The notes beneath the pieces were generated by a model. It saw only the letters and a program-made list of their open reading frames with translations, was not told the origin of the DNA and made no database searches. DNA of 64,000 nt from Skermanella pratensis (GTDB lineage: Bacteria > Pseudomonadota > Alphaproteobacteria > Azospirillales > Azospirillaceae): positions 587,001 to 651,000 of the forward strand of contig NZ_CP030265.1 in assembly GCF_008843145.1 (NCBI RefSeq). Direction: 5' to 3'. Every line of letters starts with the position of its first letter. Position 1 is the first letter of the stretch. Position numbers and translations under genes: made by a program. Below are positions 1 through 9,824 of this stretch, in pieces.

Positions 1-647
1 CCCACGTCGCCCATGAAGACCCGGGCGGGATGCCAGTTCCAGCCGAGGAAACCCAGCGCCGCCCCGACCGTCGAAAGCGCCAGCCAGAGCGGCACGACCC
101 CCAGCCCCGCCGTCACCGAGACCAGCGCCAGCCCAGCGCCGATCGAGGCGGCCTCGCCGCCCGCCAGCCCGTCGATCCCGTCCATGAAGTTGAACAGGTT
201 GACGAACCAGAGCCAGCAGAAGCCCGCCGCCAGCCGGTCCGCCCACAGGGGCAGCCAGCCCTGGAAGACCAGGTCGTGGCCGGGCAGCGCCGTCAGCCCG
301 ACGGCCACCGCCGCGATCTGCGCGGCCAGCCGGAACAGGGCGGGACGGCTGCGCCGGTCGTCCATCCAGGAGACGGCGATCAGCCCGGCGGCACCGGCCA
401 GCACCGGTCCTATGCGGTCGAAGGAACCGACTATCCAGCCGATCAGCGCGAAGGCGGGCAGCAGGGTCGCCATGATGCCCCAGCCGCCGCCGCGCGGCGT
501 CGGCACGGTGTGGCTGCTGCGCTCGTTGGGGAGATCGAGGATCGCGTTCCGGCGCAGGTACTGCACCATCATGCCGGTCGCCATGTAGGACAGGGCGGCG
601 GTGCCGGCGAGCAGGGCGGTTTCGAACAGGCCAATGGCATCGGTCAT
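1..647 (-). CDS. Undecaprenyl-phosphate sugar-1-phosphate transferase, WecA/MraY family (3' end beyond window)
   Basis: Integral membrane enzyme that would load the first sugar phosphate onto undecaprenyl phosphate, the initiating step of a lipid-linked polysaccharide. The start (ATG ending at 647) and about 215 residues are present; the rest lies beyond the left edge. Visible are NERSSHTVPTPRGGG at residues 41-55, the N-terminal signature of the MraY/WecA superfamily, the acidic loop NFMDGIDG at 153-160, and FMGDVG at 211-216, between alternating hydrophobic helices. It follows the epimerase gene by 40 bp on the same strand, so flippase, epimerase and transferase look like one transcription unit. 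Which sugar is transferred cannot be told from the sequence. Confidence 0.85.
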   Translation of the reverse strand, partial: MTDAIGLFETALLAGTAALSYMATGMMVQYLRRNAILDLPNERSSHTVPTPRGGGWGIMATLLPAFALIGWIVGSFDRIGPVLAGAAGLIAVSWMDDRRSRPALFRLAAQIAAVAVGLTALPGHDLVFQGWLPLWADRLAAGFCWLWFVNLFNFMDGIDGLAGGEAASIGAGLALVSVTAGLGVVPLWLALSTVGAALGFLGWNWHPARVFMGDV

Positions 648-687
648 CGAGAAATCCGGGCGGGACGCCCCAGCGTGTGAAAGGCGA

Positions 688-1680
688 TCATGCGATGCCG
701 TGATAGTCCTTGTACCACGCCACGAACCGGGGAATACCCACTTCGATCGGAATAGTGGGCTCGAAGCCGAGATCGCGCCGGGTCGCGTCGATGTCGGCGT
801 AGGTCGCGGGCACGTCGCCGGTCTGCATCGGCTCCAGGTTCTTGAGAGCGGTGCGGCCCAGCGCCTGTTCGATCACCTCGATGAAGCGGAGCAGACTCTC
901 CGACCGGTGATTGCCCAGGTTGTAGAGCATGGAGCGTACGCCGCGCTCGTCGGGAGCGGGCGGATGCCCCAGCGCGGCGACGATGCCCGCCACTATGTCG
1001 TCGACATAGGTGAAGTCGCGCTCCATGCGGCCTTCGTTGAACACCCGAATCGGCCTGCCGGCCATGATCGCGTCGCAGAACAGGTAGGCCGCCATGTCCG
1101 GCCGGCCCCAGGGGCCGTAGACCGTGAAGAACCGGAGCCCGGTCGCCGGCAGCTTGTGGATGTGGCTGAAGCTGTAGGCGATCAGCTCGCCCGCGCGCTT
1201 GGTCGCGGCGTACAGCGATACCGGATGGTCCACCGGATCGTCGATCGAGAAGGGCAGCTTGGTATTGGCGCCGTAGACCGAGGAGGAGCTGGCGTAGACG
1301 AAGTGTTCAAGGGAATCCAGGTTCCGGGCCGCCTCCAGCATGACCACCTGGCCGACCACGTTGGCGTCCGCATAGGCGTACGGGTTCTCCAGCGAGTAAC
1401 GTACGCCCGCCTGCGCCGCGAGGTGGACGATGCCGGCGACCGGTCCGGACGACCCCGCCCGCTTCAGCGCCGCGCCGACCGCCTCCCGGTCGGACACGTC
1501 GGCCTGGATGAAGGTGAAGCCGGTCCGGCGGGCCAGCCGCTCGAGCCGCGCGCGCTTGAGGTCCACGCTGTAGTAGTCGTTCATGTTGTCGATGCCGACC
1601 ACCTGGTCGCCGCGGGCCAGCAAAGCCTCGGCGACATGTGAGCCGATGAAGCCGGCGACACCGGTGAGAAAGATCGTCAT
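688..1680 (-). CDS. NAD-dependent UDP-glucuronate 4-epimerase family protein
   Basis: Cytoplasmic extended short-chain dehydrogenase/reductase that probably interconverts UDP-glucuronate and UDP-galacturonate for polysaccharide synthesis. The 330-residue length fits the family. The NAD-binding GVAGFIGSH lies at about residues 7-15, the substrate-side NDYYSVDLK follows the first Rossmann strands as in CapI/LpsL-type epimerases, the serine-rich SSSSVYG precedes the catalytic YAATK, and DFTYVDDIV is the usual C-terminal signature. It is on the same strand as the flippase (123 bp upstream) and the lipid carrier transferase (40 bp downstream). Another UDP-hexose epimerase specificity is possible. 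Confidence 0.85.
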   Translation of the reverse strand: MTIFLTGVAGFIGSHVAEALLARGDQVVGIDNMNDYYSVDLKRARLERLARRTGFTFIQADVSDREAVGAALKRAGSSGPVAGIVHLAAQAGVRYSLENPYAYADANVVGQVVMLEAARNLDSLEHFVYASSSSVYGANTKLPFSIDDPVDHPVSLYAATKRAGELIAYSFSHIHKLPATGLRFFTVYGPWGRPDMAAYLFCDAIMAGRPIRVFNEGRMERDFTYVDDIVAGIVAALGHPPAPDERGVRSMLYNLGNHRSESLLRFIEVIEQALGRTALKNLEPMQTGDVPATYADIDATRRDLGFEPTIPIEVGIPRFVAWYKDYHGIA

Positions 1681-1803
1681 CCAGGACCTCGGTCGAGTTC
1701 AGTACGGCCGCTTTATGACCCAGCCCACCCGGTAGTGCCAGCGCAACTCGGTCATAGCCCTTCCGAATCGGGACCGTGCGGGTCGAGCTTCCTCCGAATC
1801 GGC

Positions 1804-3165
1804 TCAGCCGCGCGTTCCGGCGTCGCGCGGCGCGAGTGCGGGCAGCAGGCGGCGCGGCAGGAGCGGCGGCGGGATGCCGACCCGCTGCCAGGCCATGACC
1901 GCCATGGCGATCTGGCTGCCGAGCAGCGACAGGGTGGTCATGGCGGCGGCGCCCTCGATCCCGAAGGCCGGGATCATGACCAGGTTCAGGGCGACGTTGG
2001 CCACGGCGGCGCAGCCGAGCGCCCGCATCGCCTGCTGCTCGTGCCCGGTCATGGTCAGCATCAGGTGGCTCGGGCCGATCACGGTGCGCAGGCAGATGCC
2101 GACCATCAGGATACGGGCGGCGGCGGCGCCGTCGACGAATTCCGACCCGAACAGGCCGAGGATCCAGGGAGCGAGTACGATCAGGGGAACGCCGATGACC
2201 AGTGATCCGGCGAGCGTCATCAGGGTGGTCGTCCGCATGAAGGCGGCCAGTTCGGTCCGCTCGCCCCGGGCGTAGTGGGCGGCGAACGTCGGGCCGACGA
2301 TCGCGCCGACCGCCAGGTACGGGAACAGCACCAGTTCCGCCACGTTGCAGGCGATCACGTAGACGCCGGCGTCGGCGGCCGTCATCAGCCAGCCGATCAT
2401 CAGCACGTCGCTGCGTTGAAGCAATAGTTGGCTGCCGCCGGTAAGCCCCAGGACGAACGCTGAGGCGATCCAGTCGCGCCGCCGGAAGACGGCGCGCGGC
2501 GCGGAGGCGGGCAGCACCGCGAGGCGCCCGCGCAGGTACAGGATCAGGGTGAGCGCGCTCGCCCCGCCCAGCGCCACGAAACCCATGACGGCGGGCGGCG
2601 TCAGCGCCACCGAGAGACCGGTCGCGGCACCCACCAGGAGCAGCACGACGGCGTCGCGCATGAGTCGTTCCGGCGCGGTGCCCAGCACCACCTGCCCCTG
2701 TCCGTACAGGACGGCGGCATTGAGCCTCAGCATGGCGAGCAGGGGCAGCACCACGAAACCGGCCAGGAAGGTGGCGCCGAGCTCCGCCGGGATCCCCGGC
2801 TGGAGGGATATCAGAACCGCGCCGAGCGCCGAGATCGCGATGCTGAGGCCGCCGACCAGGCCGGCGGCATGGCGCAGGACCCCGGCGAGCAGAGCCCACT
2901 CCTGCCGCGCCCGGTGCGCCGCGACGCTGCGCATCATCAGCATGTCGTGACCCATCACCGCGACATAGACCAGGATGTTGATCCAGGCCATGGCGTAGGC
3001 GAAGTGCCCGTAGCCTTCGTGGCCCAGCAGGCGGGCGAGCACGATCTGGAGCACCAGGGCCTGGGCCATGCCCGCGACGTTCAGCGCCATGACGCTGCCG
3101 CCACCCCGGGCCAGCCGCAGGAACGCCGGGTTTCGCGTGATCAGAACAGGAAGTCGAAATGCCAC
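1804..3165 (-). CDS. Wzx-type polysaccharide flippase
   Basis: Polytopic inner membrane protein of 453 residues that probably flips undecaprenyl-linked repeat units to the periplasm. The sequence is almost entirely hydrophobic helices separated by short Arg/Gly-rich loops, and it begins with the RLARGGGSVMALN region typical of polysaccharide biosynthesis (MOP superfamily) exporters. It is the first gene of the leftward unit flippase-epimerase-sugar transferase and is divergent from asnB across 244 bp, which must hold both promoters. Substrate specificity cannot be inferred. No frame problem is seen. Confidence 0.85.
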   Translation of the reverse strand: MAFRLPVLITRNPAFLRLARGGGSVMALNVAGMAQALVLQIVLARLLGHEGYGHFAYAMAWINILVYVAVMGHDMLMMRSVAAHRARQEWALLAGVLRHAAGLVGGLSIAISALGAVLISLQPGIPAELGATFLAGFVVLPLLAMLRLNAAVLYGQGQVVLGTAPERLMRDAVVLLLVGAATGLSVALTPPAVMGFVALGGASALTLILYLRGRLAVLPASAPRAVFRRRDWIASAFVLGLTGGSQLLLQRSDVLMIGWLMTAADAGVYVIACNVAELVLFPYLAVGAIVGPTFAAHYARGERTELAAFMRTTTLMTLAGSLVIGVPLIVLAPWILGLFGSEFVDGAAAARILMVGICLRTVIGPSHLMLTMTGHEQQAMRALGCAAVANVALNLVMIPAFGIEGAAAMTTLSLLGSQIAMAVMAWQRVGIPPPLLPRRLLPALAPRDAGTRG

Positions 3166-3409
3166 CGCGATAACCGAAACCTGCGAAAACCGGGACCCGT
3201 GCCGCTGCCGGAAGCTTACGCGGCGGAGAATGCTGTCGCGCGGAGGGGGAAGTCAATGCGGCTGGGCGCCTTTTCCATCGTTACCCATAAGGTGGTCCCG
3301 CTTACCGATGATTGCGCTTGCCCCGGACGGGCGCGGGCTTCTATTCGAGATCCCGGCGTTCTTCTTGAACCATCGTGATCACGGACAGTCAGGCGGGGGA
3401 TCGGTTCCG

Positions 3410-5437
3410 GTGTGTGGCATCTGTGGTTTCGTCGAACCTTCCGGCCGCCGGGCGCCGGAATCCCTGGTGCGCGCGATGGCGGACGCGCTGGCCCACCGCG
3501 GCCCGGACGGCGACGGCGTCTGGGCCGACGAAGCCGCGGGCGTCGCGTTCGGCCACCGGCGGCTCGCGATCGTCGACCTGTCGCCCCTGGGACGCCAGCC
3601 GATGGAATCGGCCGACGGCCGGCTGGTGCTGACCTTCAACGGCGAGATCTACAACTACCGGGAGCTGCGCGCCGACCTGGAAGCCGGCGGGCTGCGCCTG
3701 CGCGGCCAGTCCGACACCGAGGTGCTGGTCGAGGCCTGCGCCGCCTGGGGCGTCGGGCGGACGGTGCGCCGGCTGATCGGCATCTTCGCCTTCGCCCTGT
3801 GGGACAAGTCCGTCCGGCGCCTGACGCTGGTCCGCGACCACCTCGGAGTCAAGCCGCTCTACTGGGGCCGGGTGGGGGCCGACGGCCGGGGCGAGGGCTC
3901 CGGTGCTGCGGCCGGCGGGGTCATGTTCGCGTCCGAACTGAAGGCGCTGCGCGTGCATCCCGGCTGGTCGCCCGGCCTGGACCGCGGCGCGCTGGCGTCA
4001 TACCTGCGCTTCAGCTACGTTCCCGGGCCGCACACGATCTACCGCGGCGTGGCCAAGCTTCCCCCCGGCTCGATGCTGACCTGGGAACCGGGGACGGAGC
4101 CCCGGACCGAGCGTTACTGGGACATGCGGGCGGTGGCCGGGGTTCCGCCGCGCGACCTCGACCCGGCGTCGGCGACGGCCGAGCTGGAGGCGCTGCTGGG
4201 CGACGCCGTCGGCAGGCAGATGGTCGCGGACGTGCCGCTCGGCGCCTTTCTCTCCGGCGGGGTCGACAGCTCGACGGTGGCGGCGCTGATGCAGGCCCGG
4301 AGCGGCCGGCCGGTGCGGACCTTCTCGATCGGGTTCGACGTGGCGGGCTATGACGAGGCGGTCCACGCGAAGGCGGTGGCATGCCACCTGGGCACCGACC
4401 ATACCGAGCTCTATGTCGGCCGCGACCATGCCCGCGACGTGATTCCGCGGCTGCCTGACCTGTTCGACGAGCCTTTCGCGGACAGTTCCCAGATACCGAC
4501 CTACCTGGTCTCCGAAATGACCCGCCGCCACGTCACCGTGGCGCTGTCGGGCGACGGCGGCGACGAGCTGTTCGCGGGCTATCACCGCTACTTCTGGGCG
4601 GATGCGGCGCGCCGGCGGCTGGACCGTCTTCCGCGCGGCCTGCGCGGATTCGCGGCATCGGCCTTGTCGGCGCCGCCGGAGAGCGCCTGGGACCGCGGCT
4701 TCGGGCTGCTCCCCGGCAGGATCCGGCCCGGCCGCGCCGGCGAGCGGATGCACAAGCTGGCGGCGCTGCTGGCGGCGTCGGGACCGGACGAGGTCTATCG
4801 CGGCCTGCTGTCCCACTGGGACCCCGCGGAGATCGTCAGGGGGGCTGAGGAGCCGCACGGCGTCCTGTGGGACGGCTCGGTCGCCGGGGAGATCCCCGAC
4901 TTCCTCCGGCGCATGCAGTTCCTGGACACGGTGACCTACCTTCCGGACGATATCCTGGCGAAGGTGGACCGCGCCAGCATGGCGGTCGGGCTGGAGGCGC
5001 GCGTGCCGCTGCTCGACCACCGCGTGGTCGAGTTCGCCGCCCTCCTGCCGGCCTCGCTCAAGGTGCGCGACGGGCAGGGCAAGTGGCTGCTCCGCCAGGT
5101 GCTCTACCGCCATGTCCCCCGGGAATTGGTGGAACGGCCCAAGATGGGCTTCAGCGTCCCGCTCGACGGCTGGCTGCGCGGCCCCCTGCGCGACTGGGCG
5201 GAGGATCTGCTGGACGAACGGCGGCTGGCGGAGGACGGCGTGCTCGACCCCGGGCCGGTCCGCCGCCGCTGGGCGGAGCACTTGGCGGGCACGCACGACC
5301 ATCGGGACAGGCTTTGGAGCGTCCTGATGTACCAGGCATGGCGGCGGCGCTGGCTCGACCGCGATCCCGACCTGGGGGTGCTTGGGGAGGCCGGCCCGGA
5401 AACGCGGCCGCACCCGACAGCGGCGGCGGTCGGATGA
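3410..5437 (+). CDS. asnB: Asparagine synthase (glutamine-hydrolysing), polysaccharide-cluster type
   Basis: Two-domain amidotransferase of 675 residues. I place the start at GTG 3410 because it puts Cys at position 2 (CGICGF), the N-terminal nucleophile of class II glutaminases once Met is removed; the frame is open further upstream but that extension has no family counterpart. The glutaminase domain shows LAHRGPDG and FNGEIYNY; the synthetase domain shows the ATP-binding SGGVDSS near residue 281 and SGDGGDELFAGY. Such paralogues are common in exopolysaccharide loci, where they may amidate a uronic acid or another acidic group rather than make free asparagine. It is divergent from the flippase gene. 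Confidence 0.9.
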   Translation: MCGICGFVEPSGRRAPESLVRAMADALAHRGPDGDGVWADEAAGVAFGHRRLAIVDLSPLGRQPMESADGRLVLTFNGEIYNYRELRADLEAGGLRLRGQSDTEVLVEACAAWGVGRTVRRLIGIFAFALWDKSVRRLTLVRDHLGVKPLYWGRVGADGRGEGSGAAAGGVMFASELKALRVHPGWSPGLDRGALASYLRFSYVPGPHTIYRGVAKLPPGSMLTWEPGTEPRTERYWDMRAVAGVPPRDLDPASATAELEALLGDAVGRQMVADVPLGAFLSGGVDSSTVAALMQARSGRPVRTFSIGFDVAGYDEAVHAKAVACHLGTDHTELYVGRDHARDVIPRLPDLFDEPFADSSQIPTYLVSEMTRRHVTVALSGDGGDELFAGYHRYFWADAARRRLDRLPRGLRGFAASALSAPPESAWDRGFGLLPGRIRPGRAGERMHKLAALLAASGPDEVYRGLLSHWDPAEIVRGAEEPHGVLWDGSVAGEIPDFLRRMQFLDTVTYLPDDILAKVDRASMAVGLEARVPLLDHRVVEFAALLPASLKVRDGQGKWLLRQVLYRHVPRELVERPKMGFSVPLDGWLRGPLRDWAEDLLDERRLAEDGVLDPGPVRRRWAEHLAGTHDHRDRLWSVLMYQAWRRRWLDRDPDLGVLGEAGPETRPHPTAAAVG

Positions 5438-5757
5438 TCGGAAACTAGGAACAGAGATTCCTCGGAAGGTTCAAGTATTCCGTCCCGTTTTTCTAATCCG
5501 AACGGGCTGCCGCGTATGATGTCCGCGCCTAACCGAAAAGGCATATTGCCTTTGTCATTATTACGACGACCTGCCAGGGCACTTAGATTAAGCCTGTTTG
5601 ATTATTGACGGAGTTGGGTGCGCTCGTTAGCTATGGTGACGATGCCAACTGCTCGAATGTTTTGTTTACGAGACGAGCCTGCTCCGGACGGACAGGCATC
5701 GAGCAGGTCTAATGTGCGTGGCCAGCCCCGTAAGCGACGAGAAGAGGGCCTGATTGA
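5438..5757. promoter_or_regulatory. Intergenic region between asnB and the glycosyltransferase operon
   Basis: About 320 bp, clearly richer in A/T than its surroundings, with no convincing gene. It contains a perfect 7-bp inverted repeat, AAAGGCA at 5537-5543 and TGCCTTT at 5547-5553 with a 3-base loop, followed by AT-rich sequence; this could end the asnB transcript. The promoter of the downstream glycosyltransferase genes should also lie here, but no clear -35/-10 pair stands out. Confidence 0.4.
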
Positions 5758-6993
5758 GTGGTCGGCACTGACAAGCGAAACATGCCCGACGGCCGGAAGC
5801 AGAACCTTCTCCTCTGGTATTGGGGCAGGCGAGGCGGTGGAGCCCATTATTGCTTGGAAGTTGCACGTGAACTGTCTAGGCGAGACGAATTCAACCTGCA
5901 CTTGTCGATTTCCCGCAACTGCGATCTTTACCGCGAGATGAAGGAGCTGGGCCTCCCGGGGCTCGATGTGGACACCTACTGCGACGTCGGATCCGCGGTC
6001 ATGGCCCTGTCGCGCGTGCCGGGAATCAGGCGCCGCTTTCAGGACTATCTTGAAAAGCACGAGATCGACCTCGTCCTGTGCACCATGCAGCACCTGTGGA
6101 ACCCGTTCATGCTGCCGGTCATCCGCCGGGTGGGCGCCCGCTACGTCGTGACGATCCATGACGCGGCGCTCCATCCGGGCGAGCGCTTCCTGCCGTACCA
6201 GTGGTGGCTGGACTGGGAAATCCGCCAGGCCGACGGCTACGTGGTGCTGAGCGACCATGTCGGCAGTGTCCTGCGCACCCGCCATGGCACCGCGATCGAC
6301 CGGATCGCCGTGGCCCCCTGCGGTCCGTTCAACCAGTTCACCGACGCCGGGAGGATCTGCCGGCCGGCCGGCGAGGCCAGGGCGCCCCGGCGGCTGCTCT
6401 TCTTCGGCCGGATCATCGCCTACAAGGGGCTGGACCTGCTGCTCGACGCCTACGGCCGGCTGAAGACCACGTATCCCGACCTCAGCCTGGCCATCTATGG
6501 CGACGGCGACCTTTCGCCCTACCGGGCCGCCCTGGAAGGGCTGGCCGACGTGACCGTGGAGAACCGCTACATCGCGGAGGAGGAGCTTCCGGCCATCCTT
6601 GAGGAAGCCGACCTGATCATCCTGCCCTATCGCGAGGCCAGCCAGTCCGGCGTCCTGGTCCTGGCCGAGGCCGCCGGTCTGCCGGTGGTCGGCACGCCGA
6701 CCGGCGCGCTGGTCGAGCAGATCGTCCCCGGCGTCAACGGCCTGATCGCCACCGGCATCAGCGGGGAGGCCCTGGCGGTCTCGATCGGCCGGTTGCTCGA
6801 CGACCCCGCCCTCTATCACCGCTGCGTCCAGAGCATCTCCAGGAACGCCGAGGACCGCTGGTCGGAAGCCGGCGACCGGATCTCCCGTTTCCTGCTCGGC
6901 TCGATCCCGTCGGCCCAGCCGGCGCCGCGTTACAGCGCGGCTCCGGGGCCCGCGCCGGAAAGCCGCCTGCCGCTCCGCCGGCAGGTGCGCTGA
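5758..6993 (+). CDS. Glycosyltransferase family 4 (GT-B fold)
   Basis: Cytoplasmic retaining glycosyltransferase of 411 residues, expected to add a sugar to a lipid-linked intermediate. The C-terminal donor domain shows FFGRIIAYKGLDLLLDA, IYGDGDLSPY and the motif EASQSGVLVLAEAAGLPVVG, which carries the nucleotide-sugar-binding glutamates of GT4 enzymes. The start is GTG 5758, preceded by GAAGAGGG; ATG 5782 is an alternative without a clear ribosome-binding site. It ends 6 bp before the next glycosyltransferase gene, so the two are probably co-transcribed. Donor and acceptor are unknown. Confidence 0.85.
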   Translation: MVGTDKRNMPDGRKQNLLLWYWGRRGGGAHYCLEVARELSRRDEFNLHLSISRNCDLYREMKELGLPGLDVDTYCDVGSAVMALSRVPGIRRRFQDYLEKHEIDLVLCTMQHLWNPFMLPVIRRVGARYVVTIHDAALHPGERFLPYQWWLDWEIRQADGYVVLSDHVGSVLRTRHGTAIDRIAVAPCGPFNQFTDAGRICRPAGEARAPRRLLFFGRIIAYKGLDLLLDAYGRLKTTYPDLSLAIYGDGDLSPYRAALEGLADVTVENRYIAEEELPAILEEADLIILPYREASQSGVLVLAEAAGLPVVGTPTGALVEQIVPGVNGLIATGISGEALAVSIGRLLDDPALYHRCVQSISRNAEDRWSEAGDRISRFLLGSIPSAQPAPRYSAAPGPAPESRLPLRRQVR

Positions 6994-6999
6994 CGGACC

Positions 7000-8252
7000 A
7001 TGGCGGCATCACTCCCGATGACGGTATCGCCCCGTAACGCCGCAGGTTCGCTGTGGCGGAGCCTGCCGCCCGGACTGCGCCGGTCGCTGCTGTTCGGCAC
7101 CACCCGGCTGGCCGCCCCCGGCGCCCGGATGCCCGGCCCGCCGCCGGCCGAGCCTGTCGTCGTGGTGGGACCGGTCTCCAGTGCCACGGGCCTTGGCGAG
7201 GGTGCGCGGCTCTGCATGCGCGCGCTCCGCGCACAAGGGCTGGACGTAAGGGGATTCGACGTCAGCCCGGTCATGCTCGGCGGCGATCCGGCGGAGCCGA
7301 TCGATCTCGGCGCCGCGGTCGGGCCCGGACCCGGCACCGTGATCCTGCACGTCACCGCGCCCTTGGCGCCGCTCGCCCTCCTGATGCTGGGGAGGGGGTG
7401 GTCAAGGCCAAGCGGATCATCGGCTATTTTGCCTGGGAACTGCCCGATCTTCCCGCCGACTGGATCGCCGCCCTGTCCCATGTCCACGAGATCTGGGTTC
7501 CCAGCCGGTTCACCGCCGACGCGTTCCGGCGGCATACCGACCGTCCGGTGCGGATCGTGGCCCATCCGGTCGCGGCGCCGGGCCGCACGCGGCCGGCAGG
7601 CGGGCAGGCCGGCGCGCCCTTCACGGTGCTGACGCCGTTCAACATGGCGTCCGGCTTCACCCGAAAGAACCCGGTGGCGGCGGTCCAGGCGTTCAAGCTG
7701 GCCTTCGGAGGGGTTGCCGGGGCGCGGCTGATCCTGAAGACGCACCATGTCTCGGCCTATCCGGCCGGCCGCGGCCAACTGGTCGAGGCGATCGACGGCG
7801 ATCCGCGCGTCAGCATCCTCGACAGCACGCTGGACCGGACGGAACTGGACGCGCTGATCGCCGGTAGCGACGCCGTGATGCTGCTGCACCGGTCCGAAGG
7901 GTTCGGCCTGCCGCTCGCGGAGGCGATGGGGCACGGCGTGCCGGTCGTCGCCACGAACTGGTCGGGCAATACGGATTTCATGGATTTCGAGAATTCCCGC
8001 CCGGTCTCCTATTGGCTGGTGCCGGCACGCGACCCCCAGGGGAGCTACCACTACGCCGACCAGCTCTGGGCAGAGGCGTCGGTGGAGCACGCCGCCCGGC
8101 AACTCAGCCTGCTGGCGGAAAGTCCCGACGCCTGCGCCCGGATGGGGACGGCCGCCACCGCGACGATCCGCCGGTTCTGTTCGGCCGAGGCCTATGCCGG
8201 AACCCTGCGCACATTGCTGCTGACCGGCGCGGAGGTTGGCGCAGAGGTCTAG
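7000..8252 (+). CDS. Glycosyltransferase family 4, reading frame broken at 7394-7398
   Basis: One gene read in two frames. From ATG 7000 the first frame gives VVVVGPVSSATGLGEGARL and continues to LLMLGRG; the family sequence resumes one frame back at VVKAKRIIGYFAWELP and runs to 8252 with HRSEGFGLPLAEAMGHGVP, the GT4 donor-site motif. The break falls in a run of five G (7394-7398); one extra G restores a single protein of about 417 residues. Whether the loss is real or a consensus error is unresolved, though the pattern across the window favours error. It sits 6 bp after the preceding glycosyltransferase gene. Confidence 0.8.
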
Positions 8253-8483
8253 GGGCGGCCCCTCGATGGTGCGACGCGGTGTCCGACTTCGCCGGCCTGA
8301 CGCCGCTGCCGGCCCGGCTTTCCTATGGATCGGGGACCGGGTCGGGGCGGGGGATTTGAATGCCATGGTCTGCCCCGCGGAGCGGCGCCCCTGCCTTGAG
8401 GGACCCCGGCAGCGGCGCATCACCCCGGTCCACCCGCTTGCCGTCGTCGCCCGTGCGCATTCCAAACGCGAGATCCCGACACG

Positions 8484-9809
8484 ATGACCTTCATCTCCTA
8501 CGCCCAGAATTACGAAGACATCATGCTGTTCCGCGCTTTGCGCGGGATCGCGCAGGGCTTCTACGTCGATGTCGGTGCCAACAGCCCGGACGAGCATTCC
8601 GTCACCCGCGCCTTCTACGAGCGCGGCTGGCGGGGCATCAACATCGAGCCGGTCCTGGACTTCCACCAGCAGTTGCTGGCGGCGCGACCGCGCGACATCA
8701 ACCTGCCGATCGCCATCGCCGACCGGACCGGGTTCGTCGAGTTCCACGAGGTGCCAGGCACCGGCCTTTCCACGATGAGCCCGGAAGTCGCCGAGAACCA
8801 CCGCGCGGCGGGCTATCCCGTCGTGAAGCGCAGCGTCGTGGTCGAGACGCTGGACGAGGTGTTCAGGAAGCATGTCGGCGGCGACGTCCATTTCCTCAAG
8901 ATCGACGTCGAGGGACTGGAGGATTCGGTCCTGCGGGGGCTTTCCCTGGAGGAGGTCCGGCCCTGGATCATCGTCGTCGAGGCCACGGAGGTCCTGAGCC
9001 AAGTGCAGACCCATGCATCCTGGGATCCCAGGCTGAAGGAAAGGGGTTATTCCTTCGTCTATTTCGACGGACTCAACCGCTTCTACGTGGCGGACGAGCA
9101 TTCCGGCTTGTCCCGCTCCTTCCAGAGCCCGCCCAACGTCTTCGACGACTGGATGCGGATCGGCGACCGCCAGGCGCACGACAGGGCGAACCTGCTCGAC
9201 GCCAGACTGCGGGAGGAGCAGGAGGCCCACAGGGGCGAGATCGAGATCCTGAAAGCCCGGGTCGAGGAATGGAAGACCCGGGCCGAAGCCGGCCAGGTCG
9301 GCGAAGCCGCCCGGCGGGCGGAGGAGGCGGCGCGCCGGCTGGAGCTGGAAACACGCCTGGGCGAGCTGAGGCGCCGGGTGGCCGAGCTGGAGCACGCGTC
9401 GGCCATGGCCAAGCTGCACCTGGACGCCAAGCCGGCCGGTTCCTCCTGGCGCATCACGGCGCGGATCCGCGGGATCAGGGCGGCGTTGGCGTCCGGTGCC
9501 AGGGCCATGGGTATCCCGGGAGGGGTGAAGCCGGCGAAATCCCTGGTCGGCCGTGCCGTCCACTGGACGGCGCGCCAACCCATGATCAAGCGCGCCGCGG
9601 TGGCCGTGCTGGCGCGGAGCCCGGCGCTGGAGCGCAAGGTCCGCTCCCTCGTGGCACCGCCCTCGGGGGTGTCGGCGACCGCCGTGGCCGACATCCCGCA
9701 ACCGCGCCGGCCGGACGGCTCCGGCCCCGCAATCGTCTCCCGAAGCCCGTCCCCGGCGGAAGTCATCGTCGAAACCGCTTTCCGACGCGCCCTTGCGCGC
9801 GCGCGCTGA
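8484..9809 (+). CDS. FkbM family methyltransferase with C-terminal coiled coil
   Basis: SAM-dependent methyltransferase of 441 residues, probably O-methylating a sugar in the polysaccharide. Residues 1-200 form the FkbM domain: QNYEDIMLFRAL, the SAM-binding FYVDVGANSPDEHSVT, and HFLKIDVEGLEDSVLRGL with the conserved acidic motif. From about residue 230 to 320 the sequence turns into a charged heptad-like stretch of Glu, Arg and Ala that predicts a coiled coil, then a basic tail rich in Arg and Ala. The tail is unusual for a plain FkbM enzyme and may mediate association with the glycosyltransferases. A 230-bp gap precedes the gene; the fused glycosyltransferase follows after 15 bp. Confidence 0.85.
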   Translation: MTFISYAQNYEDIMLFRALRGIAQGFYVDVGANSPDEHSVTRAFYERGWRGINIEPVLDFHQQLLAARPRDINLPIAIADRTGFVEFHEVPGTGLSTMSPEVAENHRAAGYPVVKRSVVVETLDEVFRKHVGGDVHFLKIDVEGLEDSVLRGLSLEEVRPWIIVVEATEVLSQVQTHASWDPRLKERGYSFVYFDGLNRFYVADEHSGLSRSFQSPPNVFDDWMRIGDRQAHDRANLLDARLREEQEAHRGEIEILKARVEEWKTRAEAGQVGEAARRAEEAARRLELETRLGELRRRVAELEHASAMAKLHLDAKPAGSSWRITARIRGIRAALASGARAMGIPGGVKPAKSLVGRAVHWTARQPMIKRAAVAVLARSPALERKVRSLVAPPSGVSATAVADIPQPRRPDGSGPAIVSRSPSPAEVIVETAFRRALARAR

Positions 9810-9824
9810 CCGGAAGAAGCCACC